Assembly: GCF_014385195.1 (NCBI RefSeq)
Contig: NZ_JACRTG010000034.1
Span: forward strand, 158,038-222,037
Source of the DNA: Paratissierella segnis
Lineage (GTDB): Bacteria; Bacillota; Clostridia; Tissierellales; Tissierellaceae
Direction of reading: 5' to 3'
Length of the DNA: 64,000 nt
Shown here: piece after piece, positions 57,124-64,000 of the stretch
Position numbering within the stretch: position 1 is the first letter of the stretch
Layout: every line of letters begins with the position of its first letter
Notes under the pieces: generated by a model
The model's database searches: none
What the model was told of the DNA's origin: nothing
The model's input: only the letters and a program-made list of their open reading frames with translations
Position numbers and translations under genes: made by a program

Positions 57124-57603
57124 TTAATCTTTATATTGACTGTACTCATTTCTCATAGTGCTTACTTCTTTTGAAATTTCATCTACGTCGAGTACCATTT
57201 CCATCATACCAATTTGCTCATCATAGACCTCTGGATCTACTTCATTTTTAAATTCTTCTTCTACTGCATGATATACCCTAAGTCCCAAAACCACTCCTGC
57301 TAAAGGCCCGGCATAAGTTGGATCACCAGCTGTAACTGTTTCTGCGGCAAGACCTGCTGCTTCGGCTTCAGCACCTCCGATAATTACAACCATATTTTCT
57401 GCTCCATATTTTTCGGTTAAATCTTTAACCCTTCCTTGGATTTCCAAATCCATAGCACCTGCGGCCGTTCAGACAAAGCATTCTGTGGCTGAAAATACAA
57501 CTTCCGCAGATGTATTTTTGATACATTCTTCTATGGCCGGTCCCGGAATTCCATCCCTATCTCCAATGATGATAACTTTTCTATTAGCATCAAAAATTGC
57601 CAT
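57124..57603 (-). CDS. grdA: glycine reductase selenoprotein A
   Basis: A 159-residue selenoprotein with Sec45 encoded by TGA at 57469-57471 in the context [14 protein letters not shown], the known GrdA active site. The Cys-Sec pair accepts the carboxymethyl group from protein B and is re-reduced by thioredoxin. The true start is ATG at 57603 ([13 protein letters not shown]), upstream of where a standard caller would start. A GGATT-TGGA-AATCC hairpin (57438-57451) lies about 17 bases after the TGA, a candidate SECIS. It lies between grdE and grdB. Confidence 0.97.
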
Positions 57604-57635
57604 ATTCACACTTCCTTTCCATAAATTTTTTGTAT

Positions 57636-58922
57636 TTAAAATCCTGTAACTGACATCTTGTTGAATCCCATTTCATTTGTAGCGCCTGTTATAGCCTGAA
57701 TTTCAACTGTAATTGTACCGTCTTTGGACAGACTTCCGTCAAATCCTCCGGCTATAATATCACTGTAATCAAGAGTTCCTATAACTTTATCCATAGGAGG
57801 AAGTACAATAACTTCATTTGCATTGCCTCCAGTAACAACCGCATCAGCAGCTTTGTCTGCATCCGCCAATGATTGACTTGCACCGTCACGGCCTGCGTAT
57901 TCATCAGTAATTATTACTGTTTTGATACCCTTAGCTTCTATCTTTTTGCAATTCATAATAAGGTCGGTATCCGGGTTGCCAAAGCCTTCTTGAGAAACTA
58001 TAACACCATCTAAGCCCATAAATTCTGCTATTTTAGCAGCCCAATCAGATGATCTTTCTTTATCTGCTAGGTAGACATTTTCGTTAGTTATAATAACACC
58101 GACAAAGTTTATCTCTTTCCCATGTTGTTTAAAAAGATCATGGATTACAGGATTGTTCAAATGATGATATGTTGTGTTTTTATCACATGCTGATACACAG
58201 TTTCCGCTGATTATTGCCCCATCCATCAATTCTGTAGGATAGAGGACTGTCGGTACAATCTGTTTAGCATCGACACCATATACATAAGTATCATGCATCA
58301 GACCTTGTGATTGAAGCATAAGAACATAAGCTACCTTCGGTAGATCAGGGTAAGCATTTATCCCTTGTAATAAAGGCAATGTTTCATAGACCTCAACAGT
58401 ATCAGCTTCTATATCTATAGCTGCTTCAGCAAGGTATTGAGTGGCTTTTAGTCCTGCAAATCTGATTGCTCTTTCATGATCATGTTGTTTTAAACCATCT
58501 ATCGGTTCACAAACTAAAACAACATTGTTCAATTTTGAAAAAGGAGTATAGTCTGCTCCAGGTCCAGTCATATCTATGATTCCTTCTTGGAATCCCACTA
58601 TCTTTCCAGTGGTTACAACTGCACAGCCCTTTAGAACATTGGTCTTTCCTGAACCTACTGTTTGAACCTTGGATAATACTCCGGGAAATATTCCCCCTTC
58701 ACCTTCAAGTTTAACCCTCGGCTCTATTACATCCTTTACCGGCGTAATTCTAACGCTTTCACCTGGTCTAGCGATTTCAACATCTACTGACTTAAGGTGT
58801 TCATCTTCTTTTATCAAATTGATTAATTCGGATTTATTAACAAACAAAACACCCTTTTCAATTTTGGTCACTTCACCGAATTGAACATCATTAATTAGAA
58901 CATAACCTAATTCAAGACGCAT
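57636..58922 (-). CDS. grdE: glycine reductase component B proprotein (alpha/beta subunits)
   Basis: A 428-residue proprotein. GrdE-type proteins self-cleave before a cysteine, which becomes the pyruvoyl group that binds the substrate amine. The site is visible as [16 protein letters not shown] with Cys242, giving fragments of about 241 and 187 residues. The glycine-specific (rather than sarcosine/betaine) identity is inferred from the trxB-trxA-grdE-grdA-grdB-grdC-grdD order. GAGGAGGTG precedes the ATG. Confidence 0.95.
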   Translation of the reverse strand: MRLELGYVLINDVQFGEVTKIEKGVLFVNKSELINLIKEDEHLKSVDVEIARPGESVRITPVKDVIEPRVKLEGEGGIFPGVLSKVQTVGSGKTNVLKGCAVVTTGKIVGFQEGIIDMTGPGADYTPFSKLNNVVLVCEPIDGLKQHDHERAIRFAGLKATQYLAEAAIDIEADTVEVYETLPLLQGINAYPDLPKVAYVLMLQSQGLMHDTYVYGVDAKQIVPTVLYPTELMDGAIISGNCVSACDKNTTYHHLNNPVIHDLFKQHGKEINFVGVIITNENVYLADKERSSDWAAKIAEFMGLDGVIVSQEGFGNPDTDLIMNCKKIEAKGIKTVIITDEYAGRDGASQSLADADKAADAVVTGGNANEVIVLPPMDKVIGTLDYSDIIAGGFDGSLSKDGTITVEIQAITGATNEMGFNKMSVTGF

Positions 58923-58982
58923 ATTTTCACCTCCTCTTAATTTAATAAATATATCCTAATTCTGTTACCCAGAATTAAAACC

Positions 58983-59300
58983 TTAATAATACTTCTTTAA
59001 CATACCTTCTACTGATTTTGGATTTGCATCATCTGCGACTACAGAATCAATCTTTTCTCCATCTTTATAAATGGCTATAACAGGTAATCCTAATACCTTT
59101 TGAGATATAGCAAGTCTCCTTGCAATAGTAATATCCAAAGATGCAAATTTTATTTTGTCTCCATAGGTGTTTTCGTATTCATGAACATGAGGCATAAGCG
59201 CTTTGCATGGTTCACAAGACGGACTCCAATAATCAACCAAAACATACCCTTCTGATTTCAATACTTCTTGTTCAAAATTTTCTTTGTTTAATTCTATCAT
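58983..59300 (-). CDS. trxA: thioredoxin of the glycine reductase operon
   Basis: A 105-residue thioredoxin fold protein. The active site is atypical: DYWSPSCEPCKAL, so the redox pair is C-E-P-C instead of the usual C-G-P-C, and the tryptophan is separated by three residues. The cis-Pro region is VLGLPVIAIYKDG. It reduces the oxidised selenoprotein A after each catalytic cycle, using electrons from the TrxB encoded 15 bases upstream. Divergent thioredoxins are typical of Grd operons. Confidence 0.95.
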   Translation of the reverse strand: MIELNKENFEQEVLKSEGYVLVDYWSPSCEPCKALMPHVHEYENTYGDKIKFASLDITIARRLAISQKVLGLPVIAIYKDGEKIDSVVADDANPKSVEGMLKKYY

Positions 59301-59315
59301 TCTAATCCCATCTCC

Positions 59316-60257
59316 CTAATTAAATTTTGCTTCTATATATTTTTCAGCCTGCGTTGCCGCAATAGCACCGTCAGCAGTTGCAGTTACCACTTGCCTCAAA
59401 GCCTTAACTCTGTTATCACCTGCTGCAAATACTCCATCCACATTCGTCTTCATATTTTCATCCGTGATAATATATCCACCTGTCATATTGATTAAACCAT
59501 CAAATACTTTTGTAGCCGGATCATAACCAATAAATACAAAAACACCAAATGTTCCATCGTCTTCATCCGCCGCTATCTCTCTCTCTTCACTGGTTTTTAC
59601 ATTCTTGACGGTTATGGATTCCAATAAGCCTTCACCTTTTACTTCGGTTACTACAGTATTCCATAGAAAATCGATTTTTTCATTTTTAAATGCCTTTTCT
59701 TGGATGGATTTAGCTGCTCTTAATTCATCTCTTCTATGAACTATTGTAACCTTTCGTGCAAATTTAGTAAGGTAAATAGCTTCTTCTACCGCTGCATCAC
59801 CACCACCTATTACATAAACTTCTAAATCCTCGAAAAATGGCGCATCACATGTAGCGCAATATGATATTCCTCTTCCGGTCAACTCTTTTTCCCCGGAACA
59901 ACCCATAGGTCTTGGAACAGCACCGGTTGCTATAATTACCGATTTGGCTTCATATGTTTGCTTTTCACCTTTTAAAACCTTAATATCGCCGGAAAAATCT
60001 ACTTCGATAATATTGTCCCCTATTTTTTCTGCACCAAATGCTTCAGCCTGTTGAACCATTCTATTAACCAACGATGGACCTGTTGCATTTTCAATTGAAC
60101 CGGGGTAATTATCAACTTCAGCTGTTCCGACAATTTGTCCACCAGCATTTTCTTTTTCGATTATAAGAGTTTTAAGTCTCGCTCTTGCTGCATATAAACC
60201 TGCAGAAAGGCCTGCCGGACCTGCTCCTATAATTACAACATCATAACTCATAAACAT
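59316..60257 (-). CDS. trxB: thioredoxin reductase
   Basis: A 313-residue FAD/NADPH-dependent reductase. FAD motif GAGPAGLSAGLYAARA, redox-active GISYCATCDAPFF, NADPH motif VIGGGDAAVEEA, and C-terminal GVFAAGDNR. First gene of the glycine reductase operon. The first ATG lies 4 bases after AGGAGG; a second ATG two codons later has better spacing. It supplies electrons to TrxA and so to selenoprotein A. Confidence 0.97.
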   Translation of the reverse strand: MFMSYDVVIIGAGPAGLSAGLYAARARLKTLIIEKENAGGQIVGTAEVDNYPGSIENATGPSLVNRMVQQAEAFGAEKIGDNIIEVDFSGDIKVLKGEKQTYEAKSVIIATGAVPRPMGCSGEKELTGRGISYCATCDAPFFEDLEVYVIGGGDAAVEEAIYLTKFARKVTIVHRRDELRAAKSIQEKAFKNEKIDFLWNTVVTEVKGEGLLESITVKNVKTSEEREIAADEDDGTFGVFVFIGYDPATKVFDGLINMTGGYIITDENMKTNVDGVFAAGDNRVKALRQVVTATADGAIAATQAEKYIEAKFN

Positions 60258-60342
60258 ACTCCCTCCTCTTTAATTTCCACTTTAAATCTATTAAAGTTTT
60301 TATCTCTTTTTATTTTTACCCAATTCGAAAGATAATAACAAA

Positions 60343-60555
60343 ATCAATTCACAATTCACAATTCACAATTCACAATTCACAGTTCACAATTCACGATGAA
60401 AAGAGGAGATCCTTCATAGGTAAAGCTTATACCGATATCTCAGGATGACATAAGCAGTGATTATGCTGCCTTTAAACAATTCACAATTCTCAGTTCACAA
60501 TTAAAAAGATAGTGAATAATGAAGAGCTAAAAGTGAAGAGCGAAGAGTTGTTGAG
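60343..60555. repeat. composite repeat block 7 in the trxB leader
   Basis: Six or more exact ACAATTC units (60346-60380), then AAAAGAGGAGATCCTTCATA followed by ATCTCAGGATGACATAAGC, a second CAATTCTCAGTTCACAATT block (60478-60500), then AGTGAATAATGAAGAGC-type heptads to 60555. It is the largest block in the window and lies inside the transcribed leader between the glycine riboswitch terminator and trxB. Confidence 0.85.
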
Positions 60556-60560
60556 GCATA

Positions 60561-60610
60561 AATAAAAAAATACAGAGTAAATAGACTTAAAGCCTATTTA
60601 CTCTGTATTT
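60561..60610 (-). terminator. riboswitch-linked terminator of the grd operon
   Basis: A perfect 17-bp stem AAATACAGAGTAAATAG / CTATTTACTCTGTATTT with a 9-base loop, followed on the minus strand by a T-run. It immediately follows the second glycine aptamer, so glycine binding must disrupt it for trxB-grd transcription. Confidence 0.9.
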
Positions 60611-60772
60611 TTACCTGAGAGATTCTCTAAATTTTAGATTGCTCCTTCGGTGCTTTTCGCTTTCCAGAGTTCTGTCCAATTACGGTCCTTTTACCTGTGA
60701 GATTCAATATAGATTGGCAATTCTATAAATTACTCCTTCGGTGCTATATAAGTCTCTCCCGTAATCTTCCTT
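60611..60772 (-). promoter_or_regulatory. tandem glycine riboswitch
   Basis: Two glycine aptamers in series on the minus strand, each with the hallmark GCACCGAAGGAG. The first ends ATCTCACAGGTAAAAGGAC and the second ATCTCTCAGGTAAAA. A short linker joins them. The downstream terminator and the grd genes imply an ON switch: glycine turns on its own reduction. Confidence 0.96.
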
Positions 60773-60868
60773 CAGAATATTATATTTTAAGCATCGATGA
60801 ATCTGTCTTAAGTAATAGATACACTACTTATATCCTTATTTTGTTATATATTTCACGTTTCTAATAAT

Positions 60869-60897
60869 ATTATATATTAAACTTAAGATAAATACAA
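60869..60897 (-). promoter_or_regulatory. promoter of the glycine reductase operon
   Basis: TTGTAT, a 17-base spacer and a perfect TATAAT on the minus strand, about 100 bases upstream of the first glycine aptamer. Confidence 0.65.
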
Positions 60898-60973
60898 GCA
60901 AAAGATAGCAAACTGCTTAAATTTACCTAATACATATACATTGATATATCTAGCAATGGACTAAAACTTTTTC

Positions 60974-61441
60974 TTATTTTAAATTAGGAAAATCTAATTG
61001 TCTTAACCCTTCAAACAGAATAATATTTACAGAATTTGCAAGGTTTAAGGATCTTTTTAATTCCGGTATCATTGGTATTCTTATACATTTATCCATATTT
61101 TTTCCTAACAATTCCTCCGGCAATCCTTTCGTTTCCTTTCCAAATACAAAAAACGAATTATCTCTATAGCTGAAATCCGTGTAAGTATTATTAGCTTTGG
61201 TAGTAGCATAGTAAAAATTATTATTGGAGTATTTTTCCAATACCTCATCAAAACTATCATAATAATAAATATCTACCAGATGCCAGTAATCTAAACCTGC
61301 ACGTTTAAGATATCTGTCATCTACCTCAAAACCAAAAGGTCTGACCAGATGCAGTGTTGATTTTGTCAGAGCGCAAGTTCTAGCTATATTACCGGTATTT
61401 TGTGGAATCTCCGGTTCAACCAATACTATGTTTAAAGCCAC
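60974..61441 (-). CDS. trmL: tRNA (cytidine(34)-2'-O)-methyltransferase
   Basis: A 155-residue SPOUT methyltransferase (TrmL/YibK group) that 2'-O-methylates the wobble nucleotide of certain leucine tRNAs using SAM. Motifs are LVEPEIPQNTGNIARTC at the N-terminus, FVFGKETKGLPEELL in the middle, and IPMIPELKRSLNLANSVNII forming the trefoil knot. Length matches TrmL. It follows the HAD gene by 14 bases, so the two are co-transcribed, and it precedes the grd control region. Confidence 0.93.
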   Translation of the reverse strand: MALNIVLVEPEIPQNTGNIARTCALTKSTLHLVRPFGFEVDDRYLKRAGLDYWHLVDIYYYDSFDEVLEKYSNNNFYYATTKANNTYTDFSYRDNSFFVFGKETKGLPEELLGKNMDKCIRIPMIPELKRSLNLANSVNIILFEGLRQLDFPNLK

Positions 61442-61455
61442 TTAATCGTCATCCC

Positions 61456-62277
61456 CTATTTTAAAACATATTGTTCAATAATCTTACTAACACCGTCATT
61501 GTCATTTGTATCCGTAATAATATCAGCATTTTTCTTGACTATATCCTCTCCATTGCCCATTGCAACACCTAATCCTGCAAATTCAATCATGGATAGGTCG
61601 TTTTCGTTATCCCCTATAGCTATAGTGTTTTCCCTATTGATATTTAACATATTGCAAAGATACTTCAAACTTAATCCCTTTGAAACTTGATCTGACATTA
61701 CTTCTACATTATTAAACCATGAAGTAGATACATTGATTCCTTTGGTATTTAATAATTCTTGTTTTAGACCATTAAGTTTTTCCCTATCATCATCTAAAAA
61801 CAAGAACTTGTATGCATTTATATCTTCTCTTTCAAGAATTTCTTCATCATCTTTAAAGACAATTAATCCAATTTTTTGCCCTGCTTGCTTTTGAAATCTT
61901 GGGTTATAAAATTCATATATTTCATCAATATAGTTGTTTGTATAAAACTTAGTCTCATCATAAAAATGATAATATACATTGTGTTTTCTACCTAGTCTCA
62001 TAACCTCTTTTACTGAACCCTTATTGATTGGAACCCTGTAAATAATATTTTTTTCTCCGTCACTAATTACAGCTCCATTGCTTGCCAAAATATAGCTAGA
62101 TAGATTCATTGAATCAGCATAAAACTCTGCAGATGATAATATTCTACCTGTTGATAATACTATATGTATTCCTTTTTCTGTTGCTTCCCTTATAGCCTTC
62201 ATATTATTTTCCGAGATTTCATTTTTACTGTTGAGCAAAGTACCATCCATATCAATGGCTATCAATTTATAATCCAT
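61456..62277 (-). CDS. Cof-type HAD family hydrolase
   Basis: A 273-residue HAD phosphatase of the Cof/YidA subfamily (type IIB cap). Motif I is AIDMDGTLLNS, motif II LSTGR, motif III the conserved Lys of KGLSLKYL, and motif IV GDNENDLSMIEFAG. Such enzymes dephosphorylate sugar phosphates, flavin or pyridoxal phosphates; the substrate is unknown. AGAGGAGAGGT precedes the ATG. A group II intron ends a few tens of bases upstream. Confidence 0.9.
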   Translation of the reverse strand: MDYKLIAIDMDGTLLNSKNEISENNMKAIREATEKGIHIVLSTGRILSSAEFYADSMNLSSYILASNGAVISDGEKNIIYRVPINKGSVKEVMRLGRKHNVYYHFYDETKFYTNNYIDEIYEFYNPRFQKQAGQKIGLIVFKDDEEILEREDINAYKFLFLDDDREKLNGLKQELLNTKGINVSTSWFNNVEVMSDQVSKGLSLKYLCNMLNINRENTIAIGDNENDLSMIEFAGLGVAMGNGEDIVKKNADIITDTNDNDGVSKIIEQYVLK

Positions 62278-62329
62278 ATTACCTCTCCTCTCATGTACTA
62301 ATATAACATAGAATCGACAAAAGTAATAG

Positions 62330-62399
62330 AGTAGAGAAATAACTGCTATGAGTTATTCCCCTCTCGTTGAACCGTACGTACGGGTCTCGTATACGGCTC
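62330..62399 (-). mobile_element. group II intron 3' end (domains V and VI)
   Basis: Domain V lies at 62369-62399 on the minus strand: GAGCCGTA pairs with TACGGTTC, with an inner TACG/CGTA hairpin and a short AGACC loop, 31 bases instead of the usual 34. Domain VI follows as GGGGAATAACT / AGTTATTTCTC with an unpaired A near the 3' side. The exact 3' splice site is uncertain by several bases. It belongs to the intron encoding the adjacent maturase. Confidence 0.8.
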
Positions 62400-62405
62400 T
62401 ACAAT

Positions 62406-63710
62406 TTATATTCCAACTTTTCTTAGATAATAATTCAAAGGATTGAGCAGACCAGCTCTTTCCTTTGTTTTTGTTTCAAGTAATGTGGGATTAAGAATGT
62501 AATTTACTACATTCATGCTACATCTTTTGTACCAACCTAATCTTGCATTAGCAACTTTGAAAATACTTTCTTCATCAAATCCATTCTTGAATTTCCTGTT
62601 TAAGAAAGACAGGTTCTTGAAAATGGTCTTTGGCCTTTTCCATTGCTTTATTATAATTACTCTTATTTTATGCCTTAACCATTGACCAAATTTCCCTATA
62701 AATTCTTTCATTATACCAATATGGAAGTAATTTATCCAACCCATGACCATTTGATTTACTCTTTTAAAAGTTACTGCTAGTGGTCTTGCAATTGCTTTTC
62801 CCCTTTTGAGATACTCACGTACAGCTTGATATAGCTTCGCTTTCTTCTCATTTGTAGGTTTTACCTTCCACTGCCCACCATTCTTTAGGAATGTGAAGCC
62901 TAAATACTTACTTCTCATTGGTCTGCATACCTTGGATTTTGTTGCATTTACCTTTAGAAATAGCTTCCTTTCAATCCAGCTTGATATAGAGGTCATAACT
63001 CTATTCGCTGCCATTTCACTTTTAGTGAATATCAGCACGTCATCTGCGTATCTTACAAAACGCAAACCTCGAACTTCTAACTCTTTATCCAGCTTGTCAA
63101 GATACACATTTGAAAGTATTACTGAAATTGGTCCGCCTTGGGGTACTCCAGTCTTGGTAGCTTTGATAACTCCTTTCTCCATTACGCCTGCTCTCAAATA
63201 TTTACGTATAAGGTTTAGAACGTCCTTATCATTTACTTGTTCTCTAAGAATTTGGATTAATTTATCATGATTTACTTTATCAAAGAATTGCTCAATATCT
63301 ATATCTATTACCCATTCATATCCATTATTTAGATATTTAAGTGCTTGCCTTATTGCATCATGACAACTTCTATTTGGGCGGAAGCCGTAGCTGTATTCAC
63401 TAAATACTTTCTCATAGATATTTGATATTGGTTGTGCTACTGCTTGCTGTATTGTTCTGTCTAACGCTGTTGGTATTCCCAAAGCTCTTTGTTTTCCGTT
63501 TGCTTTAGGTATATATACTCGTCTTACCGGTTCGGGAAAGTAAGTCTTGTTTCTAAGTGAATTTATAATTGTTTCCTTATTCTCCTTGATATATCTTCCC
63601 AATTCTTCAACAGTAACTCCATCTACCCCACTTGCTCCTTTATTGGCTACTACCTTTTTGTAAGCTTGGTTTAGATTTTCCCTTGTTAGTATCTCTTCCA
63701 TTAATTCCAT
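62406..63710 (-). CDS. ltrA: group II intron reverse transcriptase/maturase
   Basis: A 434-residue intron-encoded protein. Reverse transcriptase motifs include KGASGVDGVT, YIPKANGKQRALGIPT, GFRPNRSCHDAI, GVPQGGPISVILSN and the catalytic FVRYADDVLIFT (about residue 235). The maturase/thumb X domain follows (about 300-400). The C-terminus ends at LLNPLNYYLRKVGI with no HNH endonuclease domain, as in class C-like introns. GAGAGAGGAGTAACAAC precedes the ATG. No frameshift is seen, so the protein looks intact. It promotes splicing and retrohoming. Confidence 0.95.
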   Translation of the reverse strand: MELMEEILTRENLNQAYKKVVANKGASGVDGVTVEELGRYIKENKETIINSLRNKTYFPEPVRRVYIPKANGKQRALGIPTALDRTIQQAVAQPISNIYEKVFSEYSYGFRPNRSCHDAIRQALKYLNNGYEWVIDIDIEQFFDKVNHDKLIQILREQVNDKDVLNLIRKYLRAGVMEKGVIKATKTGVPQGGPISVILSNVYLDKLDKELEVRGLRFVRYADDVLIFTKSEMAANRVMTSISSWIERKLFLKVNATKSKVCRPMRSKYLGFTFLKNGGQWKVKPTNEKKAKLYQAVREYLKRGKAIARPLAVTFKRVNQMVMGWINYFHIGIMKEFIGKFGQWLRHKIRVIIIKQWKRPKTIFKNLSFLNRKFKNGFDEESIFKVANARLGWYKRCSMNVVNYILNPTLLETKTKERAGLLNPLNYYLRKVGI

Positions 63711-63883
63711 TTGTTGTTACTCCTCTCTCTACCATAAAATTCCTACACATCGTCCCTCTCAGTATAAATGATATTCCTCAGTTACGTTCTTACTCTTCTC
63801 ATTCACTGGATTTCTGACTAATGTAGTATTTTCAAATAGCAATTCATACTATAAATCGCTTCAGTCCTTCAATTTTTACACCT
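63711..63883 (-). mobile_element. partial 5' RNA segment of the group II intron
   Basis: 173 bases between the maturase gene and the end of the second intron. It includes AATGAGAAGAGTAAGAACGT and TGGTAGAGAGAGGAGT, which resemble the domain III to IV junction of bacterial group II introns. A complete domain I does not fit in this space, so the rest must lie beyond the second intron or be lost. Confidence 0.5.
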
Positions 63884-64000
63884 GTCGGATAGGGGAGTGA
63901 CTTCTCAATCCTTCCCCCTCCTAAGAACGGAACGTGCGACTTTCACCGCATTCCGCTCACGTATTTATAACGCATAATATCCGATTAGCGCAGCTTTATT
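63884..64000 (-). mobile_element. 3' end of a second group II intron (body outside window)
   Basis: A canonical 34-base domain V lies at 63925-63958 on the minus strand: GAGCGGAA pairs with TTCCGTTC, with inner GCG-GTGAAAGT-CGC and the two-base bulge. Domain VI follows (GGGGGA / TCCCC) with an unpaired A and ends near CCGAC at 63884. This differs from the domain V at 62369, so it is a separate intron whose body extends right of the window. Confidence 0.75.

Noticed and set aside
57124..57453. Short 109-residue gene starting at MDLEIQG
   Set aside because: This is only the C-terminal part of grdA; the true start is upstream and the TGA between them encodes Sec45.
60343..60500. CRISPR array
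   Set aside because: The repeats are 7 bases in direct tandem without unique spacers of constant length, and no cas gene is in the window.

Overview
The window looks like a low-GC, Gram-positive, strictly anaerobic amino-acid fermenter of the Clostridia/Tissierellia kind. Evidence is the low overall GC, strong AGGAGG ribosome sites, TTGACA-17-TATAAT promoters, a complete selenocysteine-dependent glycine reductase operon, a SorC/CggR-type glycolytic operon, SLH-domain (S-layer) surface proteins and ECF transport. Genus cannot be fixed from sequence alone.

Layout. (1) 1-2.9 kb: 3'-truncated RocB-like M20 peptidase and an MFS exporter. (2) 3.2-11.7 kb, minus strand: ssrA (tmRNA), a two-gene ThrE threonine/serine exporter, smpB, rnr, ddl, a membrane-anchored MurF-like ligase, an alpha/beta hydrolase and secG. 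These cover ribosome rescue, RNA decay, peptidoglycan precursors and secretion. (3) 11.8-16.9 kb: a TetR regulator divergent from an ABC ATPase / FtsX-type permease / HlyD-like adaptor operon that is visibly richer in GC than its neighbours. (4) 17.0 kb: a ZIP metal transporter. (5) 18-36.6 kb: the most notable block, two operons each led by a cobalamin riboswitch with its own intrinsic terminator. Operon A (36.6 to 30.0 kb) encodes an SLH-anchored alpha/alpha-barrel protein, a membrane-anchored DUF4430 protein, an ECF T subunit and a fused ATPase-ATPase-S component. Operon B (29.9 to 18.0 kb) encodes three very large exported proteins with GLUG, BspA-type LRR, Big2, prenyltransferase-like barrel, DUF4430 and SLH modules. 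The barrel and DUF4430 are the two domain types that make up animal intrinsic factor/transcobalamin, so I infer a cell-surface corrinoid capture and uptake system. (6) 36.7-38.8 kb: a 5'-truncated AlbA_2-type regulator, a cluster of repeated operator-like sites, and murI. (7) 38.8-47.4 kb: cggR-gap-pgk-tpiA-gpmI-eno, with rpoN upstream. (8) 47.7-52.8 kb: a BMP-type nucleoside ABC importer. (9) 53-60.9 kb: tandem glycine riboswitch, then trxB-trxA-grdE-grdA-grdB-grdC-grdD, with in-frame UGA (Sec) codons in grdA and grdB. (10) 61-64 kb: trmL, a Cof-type HAD phosphatase, and a group II intron with maturase, next to the 3' end of a second group II intron.

The pieces fit one lifestyle. Glycine induces its own reduction through the riboswitch. 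The acetyl phosphate produced complements glycolysis. Corrinoid starvation switches on a large surface and membrane uptake apparatus. Many intergenic gaps also carry heptad repeats related to ACAATTC and AGTGAAG, of unknown role.
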